The notes beneath the pieces are model-generated. The model was not told the DNA's origin. It did no database searches and saw only the letters and a program-made list of their open reading frames with translations. A DNA stretch of 64,000 nt from Goodfellowiella coeruleoviolacea. GTDB taxonomy: Bacteria > Actinomycetota > Actinomycetes > Mycobacteriales > Pseudonocardiaceae. The position numbers and the translations under genes are program-made. Shown in pieces: positions 50,241 through 58,587 of this stretch (the stretch's first letter is position 1; every line of letters starts with the position of its first letter). Where the stretch lies: assembly GCF_024171785.1 (NCBI RefSeq), contig NZ_JAMTCK010000008.1:124001-188000 (forward strand). The letters are read 5' to 3'.

Positions 50241-50882
50241 ATGTCTCGGAACCTGCTTCGCGCTGTCACGGCCACCGCCGTCGCCGCCACCGCGCTGGTC
50301 CTGCTGCCACTGGGCAGCGCGTCCGCCGACCCGGTGCGCACCGCCGCGGCCGACCTCGACGGCGACGGCCGCGCCGACCGGGTGACGCTGTCCCAAGTGG
50401 ACGATCAGACGCAGTCGCTGACCGTCGTGGTGGGGGACCGGACCGCCACGGCCACCATGCAGTGGTGGGCGCCGGCCACCGGGGTGCAGCCGGTCCGGGT
50501 CACCGACCTCGACCGCAACGGCCGCCAGGAACTGATCGTCCTGGAGACCGTGGGCGCCAACACCGACACCTTCAGCATCTGGGAGTACACCACCTCGGGC
50601 AGCCTGCGCCGGGTCACCCGGCTCAACGGGGAGCCGGTGCAGCTCTACGAGGGCGGCGGCGTGGCCGCGCACTCCGGCTACGAGTGCGATGACAACCTCG
50701 CCCAGCAACGGGTGCTGGTCAAGCTGGACACGCTCCGCGACGACAACGGGGTGACCTACAGCGGCACGCGCACCGGCTACCGGATCACCGGCGGGCTGGC
50801 CCGGGTGCTGTGGACCGTGCCGATCAGCCACGTGTCCAGCGACGACCCGGTGACGGCCACCGACCCCGGCACCTGCGCCTGA
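50241..50882 (+). CDS. Secreted VCBS/FG-GAP-like protein
   Basis: This 213-residue protein has a signal peptide (MSRNLLRAVTATAVAATALVLLPLGSASA). It carries one or two Asp-rich FG-GAP/calcium-binding-like turns (DLDGDGRADRVTL, 38-50; DLDRNGRQELIVLE). The remainder is beta-rich. It is exported and probably calcium-binding; the function is unknown. GGGGACA lies before the ATG at 50241. It is convergent with the methylase gene, with 29 bp between the stops. Confidence 0.78.
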   Translation: MSRNLLRAVTATAVAATALVLLPLGSASADPVRTAAADLDGDGRADRVTLSQVDDQTQSLTVVVGDRTATATMQWWAPATGVQPVRVTDLDRNGRQELIVLETVGANTDTFSIWEYTTSGSLRRVTRLNGEPVQLYEGGGVAAHSGYECDDNLAQQRVLVKLDTLRDDNGVTYSGTRTGYRITGGLARVLWTVPISHVSSDDPVTATDPGTCA

Positions 50883-50911
50883 GCGACACCACCGGCCGTC
50901 GGTCCTGGGCG

Positions 50912-52852
50912 CTACCGGCCGCCGGGCCGCAGGCTGCCGTCCAGCAGACCGGCGAAACCCAGTTCCACCAGGGAATCCACCAGTGCCGCCGTGGTCGACA
51001 GGGTGTCGGCGACGGCGGCCAGCTGGCGGAACGCCGCCGCGTAGGCGCGCTGCTCGGCCAGGGACAGCCAGGGCACCGGCAGCCGCGCGGCATCGGTGCC
51101 GCCGCCGCGCGCGCCCGGCCGGGGCCGGGGGCCGCCGAACCGGAGCACACCGGCCAGGAAGTCCGGGTCCAGCCGGTCCGGGTCCACCCGGTACCGGGTC
51201 AGCCGGGGGCCGAGCGCGGCGGTGTCGGTGACCACCCGGGCCGCACCGGCCTGGGCGGCGACCACGTCACCCGGCCGCACCATCACCAGCTCCGCGCCCG
51301 GCCGGGTGCGCGCGGACGCCGGCCTGGCCTCGACCACGTCCCGCGCGGTCAGCACCGGGACCGGCCCGCGCTCGTGCGTGCGCAGCCTGGTCGGCGCCGG
51401 GCAGACGCTGACCAGGCCGGCCCTGACCAACTCGGCCACGGTGGTGGTGCCCACCCGGCGCGGCTGGTCCGCCACCACCACATCGGGCAGGGGCAACGCG
51501 GTCCGCCGCAGCCGGTCCAGCGCGGTGGTAAAGCCGCGCACCACCTCGTCCCGGCCGGGCGTGGGCCGGTGCTGGGCCGGGCTCAGGTCCACCTGGTCGT
51601 CGAGCAGGTCGATGATCCGCACGGAGTGGCCGGGACCGGACAGCGGCGCCTCCGGGTCGCGCTGGAAGCGGCGCCAGATCTCGGCCACGGCCGACAGCGG
51701 CGCCAGGTGCCGACCCGCACCGTCCACACCGGACTCGTCCACAGTGGAGCCGTCGGTGGTGGTCTCCACGGTCAGCACGTGCGAGGCCGGCCGTTCCCCC
51801 GGCCCGGGGCGGCGCAGCAGCCAGAGGTCGCGGGTGCCGTCGGGCAGGCTGACCACGGCGCGCAGCGCGCCGGCGCGCAGCAGGTTGCCCCGGATGCGCC
51901 GGCCGGCCCGGCGGGCGGCGGCGGCCGACGGCATCAGGATCGCCACCAGACCGCCCGGGGCGGTGTGCGCCAGGCAGTGCTGCACCCAGGCCAGTTCCGG
52001 TTCGCCCTTGGGCGGCACGCCGTACTCCCAGCGCGCGTCACCGGTCAGCTCGGCGTGCCCCCAGTCGCGGTCGTGGAACGGCGGATCGCACAGCACCGCG
52101 TCGGCCAGCTCGTGCGGGAAACCGTCGTGGCGCAGGCTGTCCCCGGCCGCCACCCGCACGCCGGCGGCACCGCCCAGCAGCAGCCGGGCCGAGGCGATCA
52201 CCGCGCTGGCCGTGTTGATCTCCTGGCCCAGCAGCCGGGCCGAACCGGCCGAGGCCGCCGCGGCGCGCAGCAGCGTCCCGGTGCCGCAGGCCGGGTCCAG
52301 CACGGTGCCGCCACCGTCCACCGCGGTCAACTCGGCCAGCTCGGTCAGCTCGGCCATGAGCAGGGCCACCGGATCCGGCGTGGCCGACAGCTGCCGGGAC
52401 CGGGCCGCCAGGTAGTGCTCGTGCAGCCGCTCGAACGCCGGCCCCGGCCCGTGCTCGCCGGCCAGCTCGGTGAGCAGCCCGGCCAGCTCGTCGTCGACCA
52501 GCCGCTCGCCTGCCGCCCCTGGCAGGTGCCCGGCCAGGTCGGCACCGCCGTGCAGGCCGACCAGGAACCGGCCGGCGTCGGCCACCCGCTGGTCCAGCCG
52601 CAGGTCGGCGCCGCCGGCGCGCAACCGCTGCCAGACGCGCTCGGTCAGCGACATCGCCCAGGGCTTGCCGTTGCGCCGCGCCCAGTTCTCCACCTCGGCC
52701 AACGAGAACCGCGGGCTGGCCGCGGCCCCGGCCACCGGCTGGGGGAAGTCGGCGTGCCGGCGGCGCCAGTTGCTCACGGCGGCGCGCCCCACGTTGGCGA
52801 GACGTGCGATGTCGCCGGTGCTCACGGTGGGGTCCTGGCTCACTTCCGCCAC
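50912..52852 (-). CDS. N6-adenine DNA methylase with N-terminal HTH (orphan type I-like)
   Basis: The protein has 646 residues. It starts with a MerR-like HTH (STGDIARLANVGRAAVSNWRRR, 11-32), then an HsdM-like helical domain. The methyltransferase core follows with motif I DPACGTGTLL (186-195) and motif IV DPPF (256-259). The C-terminal part resembles a specificity/recognition domain (GAELVMVRPGDVVAAQAG). Separate hsdS and hsdR genes are absent nearby, so it is an orphan enzyme that may mark DNA or act as a regulator. The GTG at 52852 is divergent from the PP2C gene, and GTGAA-N5-TTCAC (52892-52906) lies between. Confidence 0.85.
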   Translation of the reverse strand: MAEVSQDPTVSTGDIARLANVGRAAVSNWRRRHADFPQPVAGAAASPRFSLAEVENWARRNGKPWAMSLTERVWQRLRAGGADLRLDQRVADAGRFLVGLHGGADLAGHLPGAAGERLVDDELAGLLTELAGEHGPGPAFERLHEHYLAARSRQLSATPDPVALLMAELTELAELTAVDGGGTVLDPACGTGTLLRAAAASAGSARLLGQEINTASAVIASARLLLGGAAGVRVAAGDSLRHDGFPHELADAVLCDPPFHDRDWGHAELTGDARWEYGVPPKGEPELAWVQHCLAHTAPGGLVAILMPSAAAARRAGRRIRGNLLRAGALRAVVSLPDGTRDLWLLRRPGPGERPASHVLTVETTTDGSTVDESGVDGAGRHLAPLSAVAEIWRRFQRDPEAPLSGPGHSVRIIDLLDDQVDLSPAQHRPTPGRDEVVRGFTTALDRLRRTALPLPDVVVADQPRRVGTTTVAELVRAGLVSVCPAPTRLRTHERGPVPVLTARDVVEARPASARTRPGAELVMVRPGDVVAAQAGAARVVTDTAALGPRLTRYRVDPDRLDPDFLAGVLRFGGPRPRPGARGGGTDAARLPVPWLSLAEQRAYAAAFRQLAAVADTLSTTAALVDSLVELGFAGLLDGSLRPGGR

Positions 52853-52927
52853 AGTAGTTCACGCTGCGTCGCCAATCCACAGCCTGTTTGCTTGTGAACT
52901 CAATTCACCAGCTGGTTTACTAGATCA

Positions 52928-53800
52928 ATGACACACTCTGCGTCGATGTGGCTGTCCTACGCGGTCGATTCGGACACCGGTCGGACCCGGCAGCACAACG
53001 AGGACTCGGCGTTCGCCAGCCCCCGGCTGATCGCCGTGGCGGACGGCATGGGTGGGCACGCCCACGGCGAGGTGGCCAGCGCGTTCGCCGTGGCCGCCCT
53101 GGCCGACCTCGACGACCGCCTCACCGACGCCGACCTGTCAACCCTGGACCTGCCCGAGCTGCTGACCGAAGCCGTGGTGGACGCCTCGCAGCGGATGACC
53201 CAGGCCGCCAGGCACCACGCCGACCTGCGCGGGATGGGCAGCACGCTCACCGCCATGCTGTTCGACGGCACCGACTTCACCCTGGCGCACATCGGTGACT
53301 CCCGCGGCTACCTGCTGCGCGACGGCGAACTGCGGCAGCTCACCCACGACCACACCCTGGTCCAGGAGATGATCGACGACGGCCGGATGGACCCCGAGCA
53401 GGCCGCCGACCACCCGCGCCGCTCCGTGCTCACCCGCGCCCTGCACACCGGCGGCATCACCAAACCCGACCTGTCGACCTACGCGGCCTGTCCCGGGGAC
53501 CGCTACCTGCTCTGCTCGGACGGGCTGACCGGGGTGGTGGGGCCGGAGCAGCTGCACGAGGTGCTGGCCAACCCGGCCGAGCCCGCCGACCTCGTGCCCT
53601 GGCTGATCGACCTGGCCAACGAGGGCGGCGGCCCGGACAACATCACCTGCGCCGTGGTCGACGTGGTCGAGGCCACGGACGCGGCACCGGAGGAACGGAC
53701 CAGAATCATCGCCGGAGCCGCGGCCACCCAGGAGCTGCCGACCGGCCGGTCCGGCGGGTCCGGGTGGCTGCCGCGCTGGGCGCGGCGGCTGCGGCGTTAG
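52928..53800 (+). CDS. PP2C-family Ser/Thr protein phosphatase
   Basis: This 290-residue phosphatase has the metal-binding motifs in order: RQHNEDS, VADGMGGHAHGE, HIGDSRGYLLR, LCSDGLTG and GGPDNIT. It is soluble: no transmembrane helix or extracellular domain as in PstP, and the C-terminal 30 residues are basic. It dephosphorylates Ser/Thr on unknown partners; no kinase gene is adjacent. The ATG at 52928 lies in an AT-rich promoter patch shared with the divergent methylase gene. Confidence 0.92.
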   Translation: MTHSASMWLSYAVDSDTGRTRQHNEDSAFASPRLIAVADGMGGHAHGEVASAFAVAALADLDDRLTDADLSTLDLPELLTEAVVDASQRMTQAARHHADLRGMGSTLTAMLFDGTDFTLAHIGDSRGYLLRDGELRQLTHDHTLVQEMIDDGRMDPEQAADHPRRSVLTRALHTGGITKPDLSTYAACPGDRYLLCSDGLTGVVGPEQLHEVLANPAEPADLVPWLIDLANEGGGPDNITCAVVDVVEATDAAPEERTRIIAGAAATQELPTGRSGGSGWLPRWARRLRR

Positions 53801-53823
53801 GACCACCGTGGACGGGAGTCGGT

Positions 53824-54792
53824 ATGAAGCTTCGCTGCGCAGTGCTGGACGACTACCAGGACGTGGCGCTGACCAGCGCGGACTGGTCGGGCATCACCGA
53901 TCGGGTTGAGGTGGTCCCCTTCCGGGAGCACTTCACCGACGAGGACGAGCTGGCCGCGGCGCTCGCCGACTTCCCGATCGTGGTGATCATGCGGGAGCGC
54001 ACCCCGTTCCGCGCGTCCCTGTTCGCCCGGCTGCCCCAGCTGCGCCTGCTGGTCACCACCGGGATGCGCAACGCCTCGGTGGACCTGGCCGCCGCGACCG
54101 CGCACGGGGTGACCGTCTGCGGCACGGCCAGCCGCACCGACGCGCCGACCGAGCTGACCTGGGCGCTGATCCTCGGTCTCGCCCGCCACCTGGTGGCGGA
54201 GAGCAACGCGATGCGGGGCAACGGTCCCTGGCAGCACACCGTGGGCGTGGACCTGGCCGGCAAGACCCTCGGCCTGCTCGGCCTCGGCAAGATCGGCGCC
54301 CGAATGGCCACCATCGGCCGTGCCTTCGGCATGGAGGTGGCCGCGTGGAGCCAGAACCTGACCGCCGAGCGCACCGAACCACTCGGCGTGCGGCTGGCCA
54401 GCTCCAAGGAGGACCTGCTGGCCACCAGCGACGTGGTCTCCATCCACCTGGTGCTCAGCGACCGCACCAGGGGACTCATCGACGCGGACGCGTTGCGGCA
54501 CATGCGGCGGCACGCCCTGCTGATCAACACCTCGCGCGCGCCCATCGTGGACGAGCGGGCACTGGTCGAGGCGCTGACCCGGGGCACCATCGCCGGCGCC
54601 GGTCTGGACGTGTTCGACCAGGAGCCGCTGCCCGCCGACCACCCGCTGCGCCGGCTGGACAACGTGCTGGCCACCCCGCACCTTGGCTACGTCACCGAGC
54701 GGAACTACGCGGTGTACTACGGCGAGGCCGTCGCGGACATCGAGGCGTTCCTGGCCGGCTCGCCCGTGCGCGTGCTGAACCAGCGGGACTGA
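53824..54792 (+). CDS. D-2-hydroxyacid dehydrogenase
   Basis: This 322-residue enzyme has the NAD-binding motif GLLGLGKIGARMA, catalytic Arg in NTSRAPIVDE, Glu in GLDVFDQEP and His in TPHLGY. It reduces 2-oxoacids or oxidises D-2-hydroxyacids such as glycerate. The substrate is unknown. The ATG at 53824 follows GGGAGTCGGT, 23 bp after the phosphatase stop, so the pair may be cotranscribed. Confidence 0.9.
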   Translation: MKLRCAVLDDYQDVALTSADWSGITDRVEVVPFREHFTDEDELAAALADFPIVVIMRERTPFRASLFARLPQLRLLVTTGMRNASVDLAAATAHGVTVCGTASRTDAPTELTWALILGLARHLVAESNAMRGNGPWQHTVGVDLAGKTLGLLGLGKIGARMATIGRAFGMEVAAWSQNLTAERTEPLGVRLASSKEDLLATSDVVSIHLVLSDRTRGLIDADALRHMRRHALLINTSRAPIVDERALVEALTRGTIAGAGLDVFDQEPLPADHPLRRLDNVLATPHLGYVTERNYAVYYGEAVADIEAFLAGSPVRVLNQRD

Positions 54793-54860
54793 ACGAGCCC
54801 GGGTGCACGGGCCCGGACTGAACGGGCCGGGGTGAACGGGGCCGGGGTGCACGGCCGAAC
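54786..54860. repeat. Degenerate GC-rich tandem repeat after the dehydrogenase gene
   Basis: Units resembling GGACTGAACGGGCCGGGGTG recur with variation over about 75 bp, starting at the dehydrogenase stop. This is simple-sequence expansion of the same style as at 10279. Confidence 0.6.
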
Positions 54861-54888
54861 CGGGTGCGGCGGCCGTGGCCGCTTCCGG

Positions 54889-55389
54889 TCAGTCCTCCTC
54901 GGCCCGGCTCAGCCCGTACAGGATGCGCTGGATGACCTCCGGGTCCACCTCGGCCTTCTCCCCCTCCAGCTGCTCGGCGGCCAGTGACCGCCTGCGTTCC
55001 CGGCGGGGCAGCGGCACCGCCGACGCGGTCACGCCGTCGGGCAGCGGCAGCTCGCACCACACCACCCGGCCCCCGTCGGGCAGGGGCGCCACGCCGGTGC
55101 GCAGCCCGGCCAGGCTGGGCGCGTCCGCAGCCGGCACGTTGTCCTCGACCTCGATCACCAGGCGGTCACCGCGCAGCAGCGTCCGCACGGTGATCATGCC
55201 GGGGGCCTGGGGGTCGGCGTTCTCCACGGTGGAGGTCACCAGCTGCCGCGCGGCCTGCGCCGCCTCGTCCCGCATCGGCCGCAGGGCCCATTCGGTCAGG
55301 GCGAACCGCACGAACAGATCGGCGCAGTTCACGGCACTGGGCAGCGCGACAAGTTGAAGGTCGTCGACCTGTGCGGTTTGGGCGTTCAC
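54889..55389 (-). CDS. HATPase-like (anti-sigma/RsbW-type) regulatory protein
   Basis: This 166-residue protein matches the histidine-kinase-like ATPase fold of actinobacterial regulators. The ADLFVRFALTEWALRPMRDEAAQAARQLVTSTVENA helix region (residues 21-56) corresponds to the N box, and RGDRLVIEVEDN follows. The N- and G-boxes are degenerate, so ATP binding may be lost. Such proteins usually tether sigma or anti-sigma partners. The GTG at 55389 is chosen; a TTG at 55434 is in frame. The 240 bp upstream contain AT-rich promoter-like sequence. Confidence 0.75.
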   Translation of the reverse strand: MNAQTAQVDDLQLVALPSAVNCADLFVRFALTEWALRPMRDEAAQAARQLVTSTVENADPQAPGMITVRTLLRGDRLVIEVEDNVPAADAPSLAGLRTGVAPLPDGGRVVWCELPLPDGVTASAVPLPRRERRRSLAAEQLEGEKAEVDPEVIQRILYGLSRAEED

Positions 55390-55628
55390 CTGGACCGATC
55401 CTTCCTTCGTTCGCGGCCGGCGAGCGAGGCGCAAACGTCACCCGAATAGTCGTATCTTGCCAACCGGCTGAGTGTCGCCTTTGGCAGGGCCGCGCGGTAA
55501 AGGTTTCGGGACCGGATCGGTTCGAATCGTCATCCCATCGTGATCTTGACCGTGCTCTTGTCGCCGCTCCCGCCCGGGCCGGGCAGACAGCGCCAACCCG
55601 TTGGGGGCGAACAAGGTCAGCTCGACGG

Positions 55629-56117
55629 TCACTCGTGACCGGCGGCCTGCCGCTGCTGCCGCGTCACCACGCGCAGCGCCGCCTTGAACCTGGCGTAGTC
55701 GTCGCGACCAAGTGCCTCGGCGTGCCGGTTCTCCACATCCCGGATGATCCGCCGCGCCGTGTCGATCTCGGCCAGCCCGCGCTCGGTGGGCACCACCAGT
55801 TTCGCCCTGCGGTCGGCCGGATCGGGCCGGCGCACCACGTAGCCGAGTGCCTCCAGCTCGTCCACCACGGTCCCGACGATCTGCTTGTGCTGCCCGCACC
55901 GCCTGGCCAGTTCGGTGGACCGCACCCCGTCCGGGCTCAGGTAGGCCAACACCGACCCGTGCCTCGGCCCGAGGTCGGCGAACCCCTGCTCGGCCAGCGC
56001 GCGCCACAGTTCGTCCTGCACGGCCCGGAACAACTGGGACACCAGAACCCCCAGGTCGGGCGCTGGTGCGGAGTCAGGCCCGGGCCCGGTCTCCGCGGAC
56101 GTCTCGTGACCACTCAT
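55629..56117 (-). CDS. MarR-family transcriptional regulator
   Basis: This 162-residue MarR protein (GVRSTELARRCGQHKQIVGTVVDELEALGYVVRRPDPADRRAKLV) includes the wing with the conserved DxRxxxL-like DRRAKL. The N-terminal 20 residues are disordered. The ATG at 56117 follows GGGGGC. It lies downstream of the FAD oxidoreductase gene on the same strand, 100 bp after its stop, and may regulate nearby genes. Confidence 0.88.
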   Translation of the reverse strand: MSGHETSAETGPGPDSAPAPDLGVLVSQLFRAVQDELWRALAEQGFADLGPRHGSVLAYLSPDGVRSTELARRCGQHKQIVGTVVDELEALGYVVRRPDPADRRAKLVVPTERGLAEIDTARRIIRDVENRHAEALGRDDYARFKAALRVVTRQQRQAAGHE

Positions 56118-56217
56118 GCCCCCATCTTCGTCTCTCCGCCCAGCGCGACCCGCCGCCCCAGCCGGCGGCCGGTGCACCCCGGCCGCCGGGAGGTCCGAGC
56201 CCCGAGGGGCCAGCCGG

Positions 56218-57336
56218 TCACAGCACGCCGATGAGCGCGGGGTGGCGCTCGGCCAGGATCGTGCTCCGCACCACGGCTTCCTTGTAGCGCGCGGCCAGTC
56301 GGCCGGTGAGCACGGCCTCGACCGGGACGTCGTCCGCGCGGACGAACTGGATGAGCCCGTTGCCTCGGCCCAGGCTGACGCACCGCATCAAGTAGCGGAA
56401 GCGCAGCGGCCGGGGCTGGCGGCCAGCCAGCCGGTCACTGATCGCCCGGGCCGCCGCGTACGCGCAGGGCAGTCCGGTGGCGCAGGCCATGCGCAGCTCC
56501 TGGCCGTCCTGGCGGCGCGCGGCCGCGGCGTCTCCGACGCCGTAGACCTCCGGGTGGGAGACCGAGCGCAGGGTCTCGTCCACGAGCATCCGACCGTGCT
56601 CGTCCACGGCCAGGCCGGCGTCGCGGGCCAGGTCTGGCACCCGGAAACCCGTGGCCCACACGACCGTGTCGGCCGCCAGGTGGTCCCCGCCGGCCAGGAC
56701 CGGCCCGTCCGCCCGCACCTCGGTGACCGTGGCGTGTTCCCGCACGGTGACGCCGAGCCGGTCGAAGGTGCGGCGCAGGTGCTGGCGGCCACGCCGGGAC
56801 AGGCCGTCGCCCAGGGCGCCGCCGGTCACCAGGGACACCGTCAGCTCCGGGCGCGATTCGGCCAGTTCGGCCGCGGCCTCCAGACCGGTGAGCCCGCCGC
56901 CGACCACGGCGACGCTGCCGCTCGTGGCCAGGCGCTCCCGCAGCCGGTCGGCGTCCTCGGCGGTGGTCACGCTGTGGGCGTGCTCGGCCACCCCGGCGAC
57001 CGAGTGCGGGTCGGCCTGGCTGCCCAGGGCGTAGACCAGGGTGTCGTAGGCCAGCGGAGCCGCGGCCCCGGCCAGGTGAACGGCACGGGCGGCCAGGTCG
57101 ATCCGGGTCACCCGGTCGACCACCAACCGCACGCCGGTGCCGGCCAGCAGCTGGCTGAGCGGCAGGTCGCGCAGGCGCTGGCCGCTGGCGAGCTGGTGCA
57201 GCCGGACCCGCTCGACGAACCGGTCACGCGCGTTGACCAGCGTCACCGCCGCGTTGGTGCGCCTGGCCGCCAGTTTGGCCGCGGCCAGCCCGGTGTAGCC
57301 GCCGCCGAGGACCACGATGTGGTGGTGGGGGGTCAT
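56218..57336 (-). CDS. NAD(P)/FAD-dependent oxidoreductase (NDH-2/COE-type)
   Basis: This 372-residue two-dinucleotide-binding flavoprotein has the FAD motif VVLGGGYTGL (8-17), the NAD(P) motif VVGGGLTGLEAA and the final GVGDAAA loop. It resembles type II NADH dehydrogenases. Genes of this kind are the oxidoreductase member of the carboxymuconolactone-decarboxylase/oxidoreductase/epimerase set that ECF41 sigma factors control, and the ECF41 gene lies 72 bp upstream on the same strand. The gap carries a TGTCACG-N16-GGTC promoter candidate. GGGAGA precedes the ATG at 57336. Confidence 0.88.
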   Translation of the reverse strand: MTPHHHIVVLGGGYTGLAAAKLAARRTNAAVTLVNARDRFVERVRLHQLASGQRLRDLPLSQLLAGTGVRLVVDRVTRIDLAARAVHLAGAAAPLAYDTLVYALGSQADPHSVAGVAEHAHSVTTAEDADRLRERLATSGSVAVVGGGLTGLEAAAELAESRPELTVSLVTGGALGDGLSRRGRQHLRRTFDRLGVTVREHATVTEVRADGPVLAGGDHLAADTVVWATGFRVPDLARDAGLAVDEHGRMLVDETLRSVSHPEVYGVGDAAAARRQDGQELRMACATGLPCAYAAARAISDRLAGRQPRPLRFRYLMRCVSLGRGNGLIQFVRADDVPVEAVLTGRLAARYKEAVVRSTILAERHPALIGVL

Positions 57337-57361
57337 CTCGTTCTCCCTTCGACGCCAGGTG

Positions 57362-57388
57362 GACCGGGCGCCGGGTCGATCCGTGACA
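57362..57388 (-). promoter_or_regulatory. Candidate ECF41-type promoter
   Basis: On the minus strand TGTCACG (57388-57382) is followed after 16 bp by GGTC (57365-57362), close to the known ECF41 consensus TGTCACA-N16-CGTC. It faces the FAD oxidoreductase gene, 26 bp upstream of its start. Confidence 0.6.
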
Positions 57389-57408
57389 ACCCCGCTCGGT
57401 GATCGTGG

Positions 57409-58287
57409 TCACCGCGACTGCGCCGAGGCGAAGGCCAGCTTGTCCGGGTTGAGCACGGAGTGCACCGCCACCACGCGCCCGTCGACGATCTCGGGGACGA
57501 TCACCACGGACAGCGCGCCCGCCTCGTGCACCAGCACCGCCGGCGTCCCGTTGACCTCGGCGAGCGACAGGGCGGCGCGGCCCGTTCGGGGACTGCGGCC
57601 CAGGCCGACGAACAGGCGCGCCACCTTGTCCCTGCCGATGACCGGGTGGCGGGCGGCGGTCACCTTGCCGCCACCGTCCGACCAGGCCACCGCGTCCTCG
57701 GCGAGCAGCCGCGCCAGCCCGGCCACGTCGCCGCTGACGGCCGCGGCCAGGAAGCGCTCCAGGATCCGCCGCCCCTGCTCGGCGCTGGCCGGGAACCGCT
57801 TGCGCGGCTCGCCGACGTGCTGGCGGGCCCGGCGGTACAGCTGGCGCACGTGGGCCTCGTCGAGGTCGAGGATCTCGGCGATCTCGCGGTGGCCGCAGTC
57901 GAACGCCTCGCGCAGCACGAACGCGGCGCGCTCCAGCGGGGTGAGCCGTTCCAGCAGCATGAGCACGCCCAGGGACAGGGTGTCGTGCTGTTCCACGGTC
58001 TCCAGCGGCCCGGGATCGGTGGAGGTGAGGATCGGCTCGGGCAGCCACGGGCCGACGTAGTGCTCCCGCCTGGCCCTGGCCGAGGTGAGCCGGCCCAGGC
58101 ACAGGTTGGTGGTCACCTTGGTGAGCCAACTCGCGGGCGTGGCCACGGTGTCGGCGTGCTGGCGCCAGCGCAGGTACGCGTCCTGCACCACGTCCTCGGC
58201 CTCGGCCGCCTCCCCGAGCATCCGGTAGGCCAGGCCGAACAGCCGCGACCGGTTGGCCTCGAACACGTCCACCTGCTCCGCGCGCAC
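57409..58287 (-). CDS. sigJ: ECF41-family RNA polymerase sigma factor (SigJ-like)
   Basis: This 292-residue sigma factor has regions 2 and 4, the family-specific linker motif GPWLPEP (about 101-107) and a SnoaL-like C-terminal domain (about 180-292) with WSDGGGK and NPDKLA. Those signatures define ECF41, in which the C-terminal domain modulates sigma activity in place of an anti-sigma factor. Its expected target, the FAD oxidoreductase gene, lies directly downstream. The GTG at 58287 is chosen because region 2 begins at once; the longer frame to 58539 crosses the CRISPR relic. Confidence 0.92.
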   Translation of the reverse strand: MRAEQVDVFEANRSRLFGLAYRMLGEAAEAEDVVQDAYLRWRQHADTVATPASWLTKVTTNLCLGRLTSARARREHYVGPWLPEPILTSTDPGPLETVEQHDTLSLGVLMLLERLTPLERAAFVLREAFDCGHREIAEILDLDEAHVRQLYRRARQHVGEPRKRFPASAEQGRRILERFLAAAVSGDVAGLARLLAEDAVAWSDGGGKVTAARHPVIGRDKVARLFVGLGRSPRTGRAALSLAEVNGTPAVLVHEAGALSVVIVPEIVDGRVVAVHSVLNPDKLAFASAQSR

Positions 58288-58396
58288 GCCGCACAGCCTG
58301 CCACCCGCCGACCGCCCGCTGACCACCCGCCCGACCAGCGGGTCAGCCGGGTGCCGCGGCGGCGCGGGCGTCCCGGGAGCGCGCCACCGTCGCACA

Positions 58397-58506
58397 GTTG
58401 CGATCCCCTGCGGGGCCGATGAGCCGTGGCCACCGTCGAACTGGTGATGTTCTACGGCGCCCCCACCCCGTTGCGATCGCTTGCAGGCCGATGAGGCGGT
58501 GGCTGC
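58397..58506 (-). CRISPR. Relic two-repeat CRISPR in opposite orientation
   Basis: GTTGCGATCCCCTGCGGGG...GAGCC (58397-58431) and GTTGCGATCGCTTGCAGGCC...GGCTGC (58470-58506) are reverse-complement, mutated versions of the 41.2-kb array repeat. They are separated by a 38-bp spacer-sized interval. The repeat length and spacing match the main array. No further copies flank them. Confidence 0.8.
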
Positions 58507-58587
58507 ACGACGAGCCGTACGCCGAACTGCGCCGGCCATGACGAAGCCCCCACGCCACCAGGACGGTGAGCGTGGGGGCCGTCATCC

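Noticed and set aside
55500-55540. tRNA-like GGTTCGAATC in the HATPase/MarR intergenic region
   Set aside because: The T-stem does not pair (G-G mismatch) and no acceptor, D or anticodon arms can be drawn around it.
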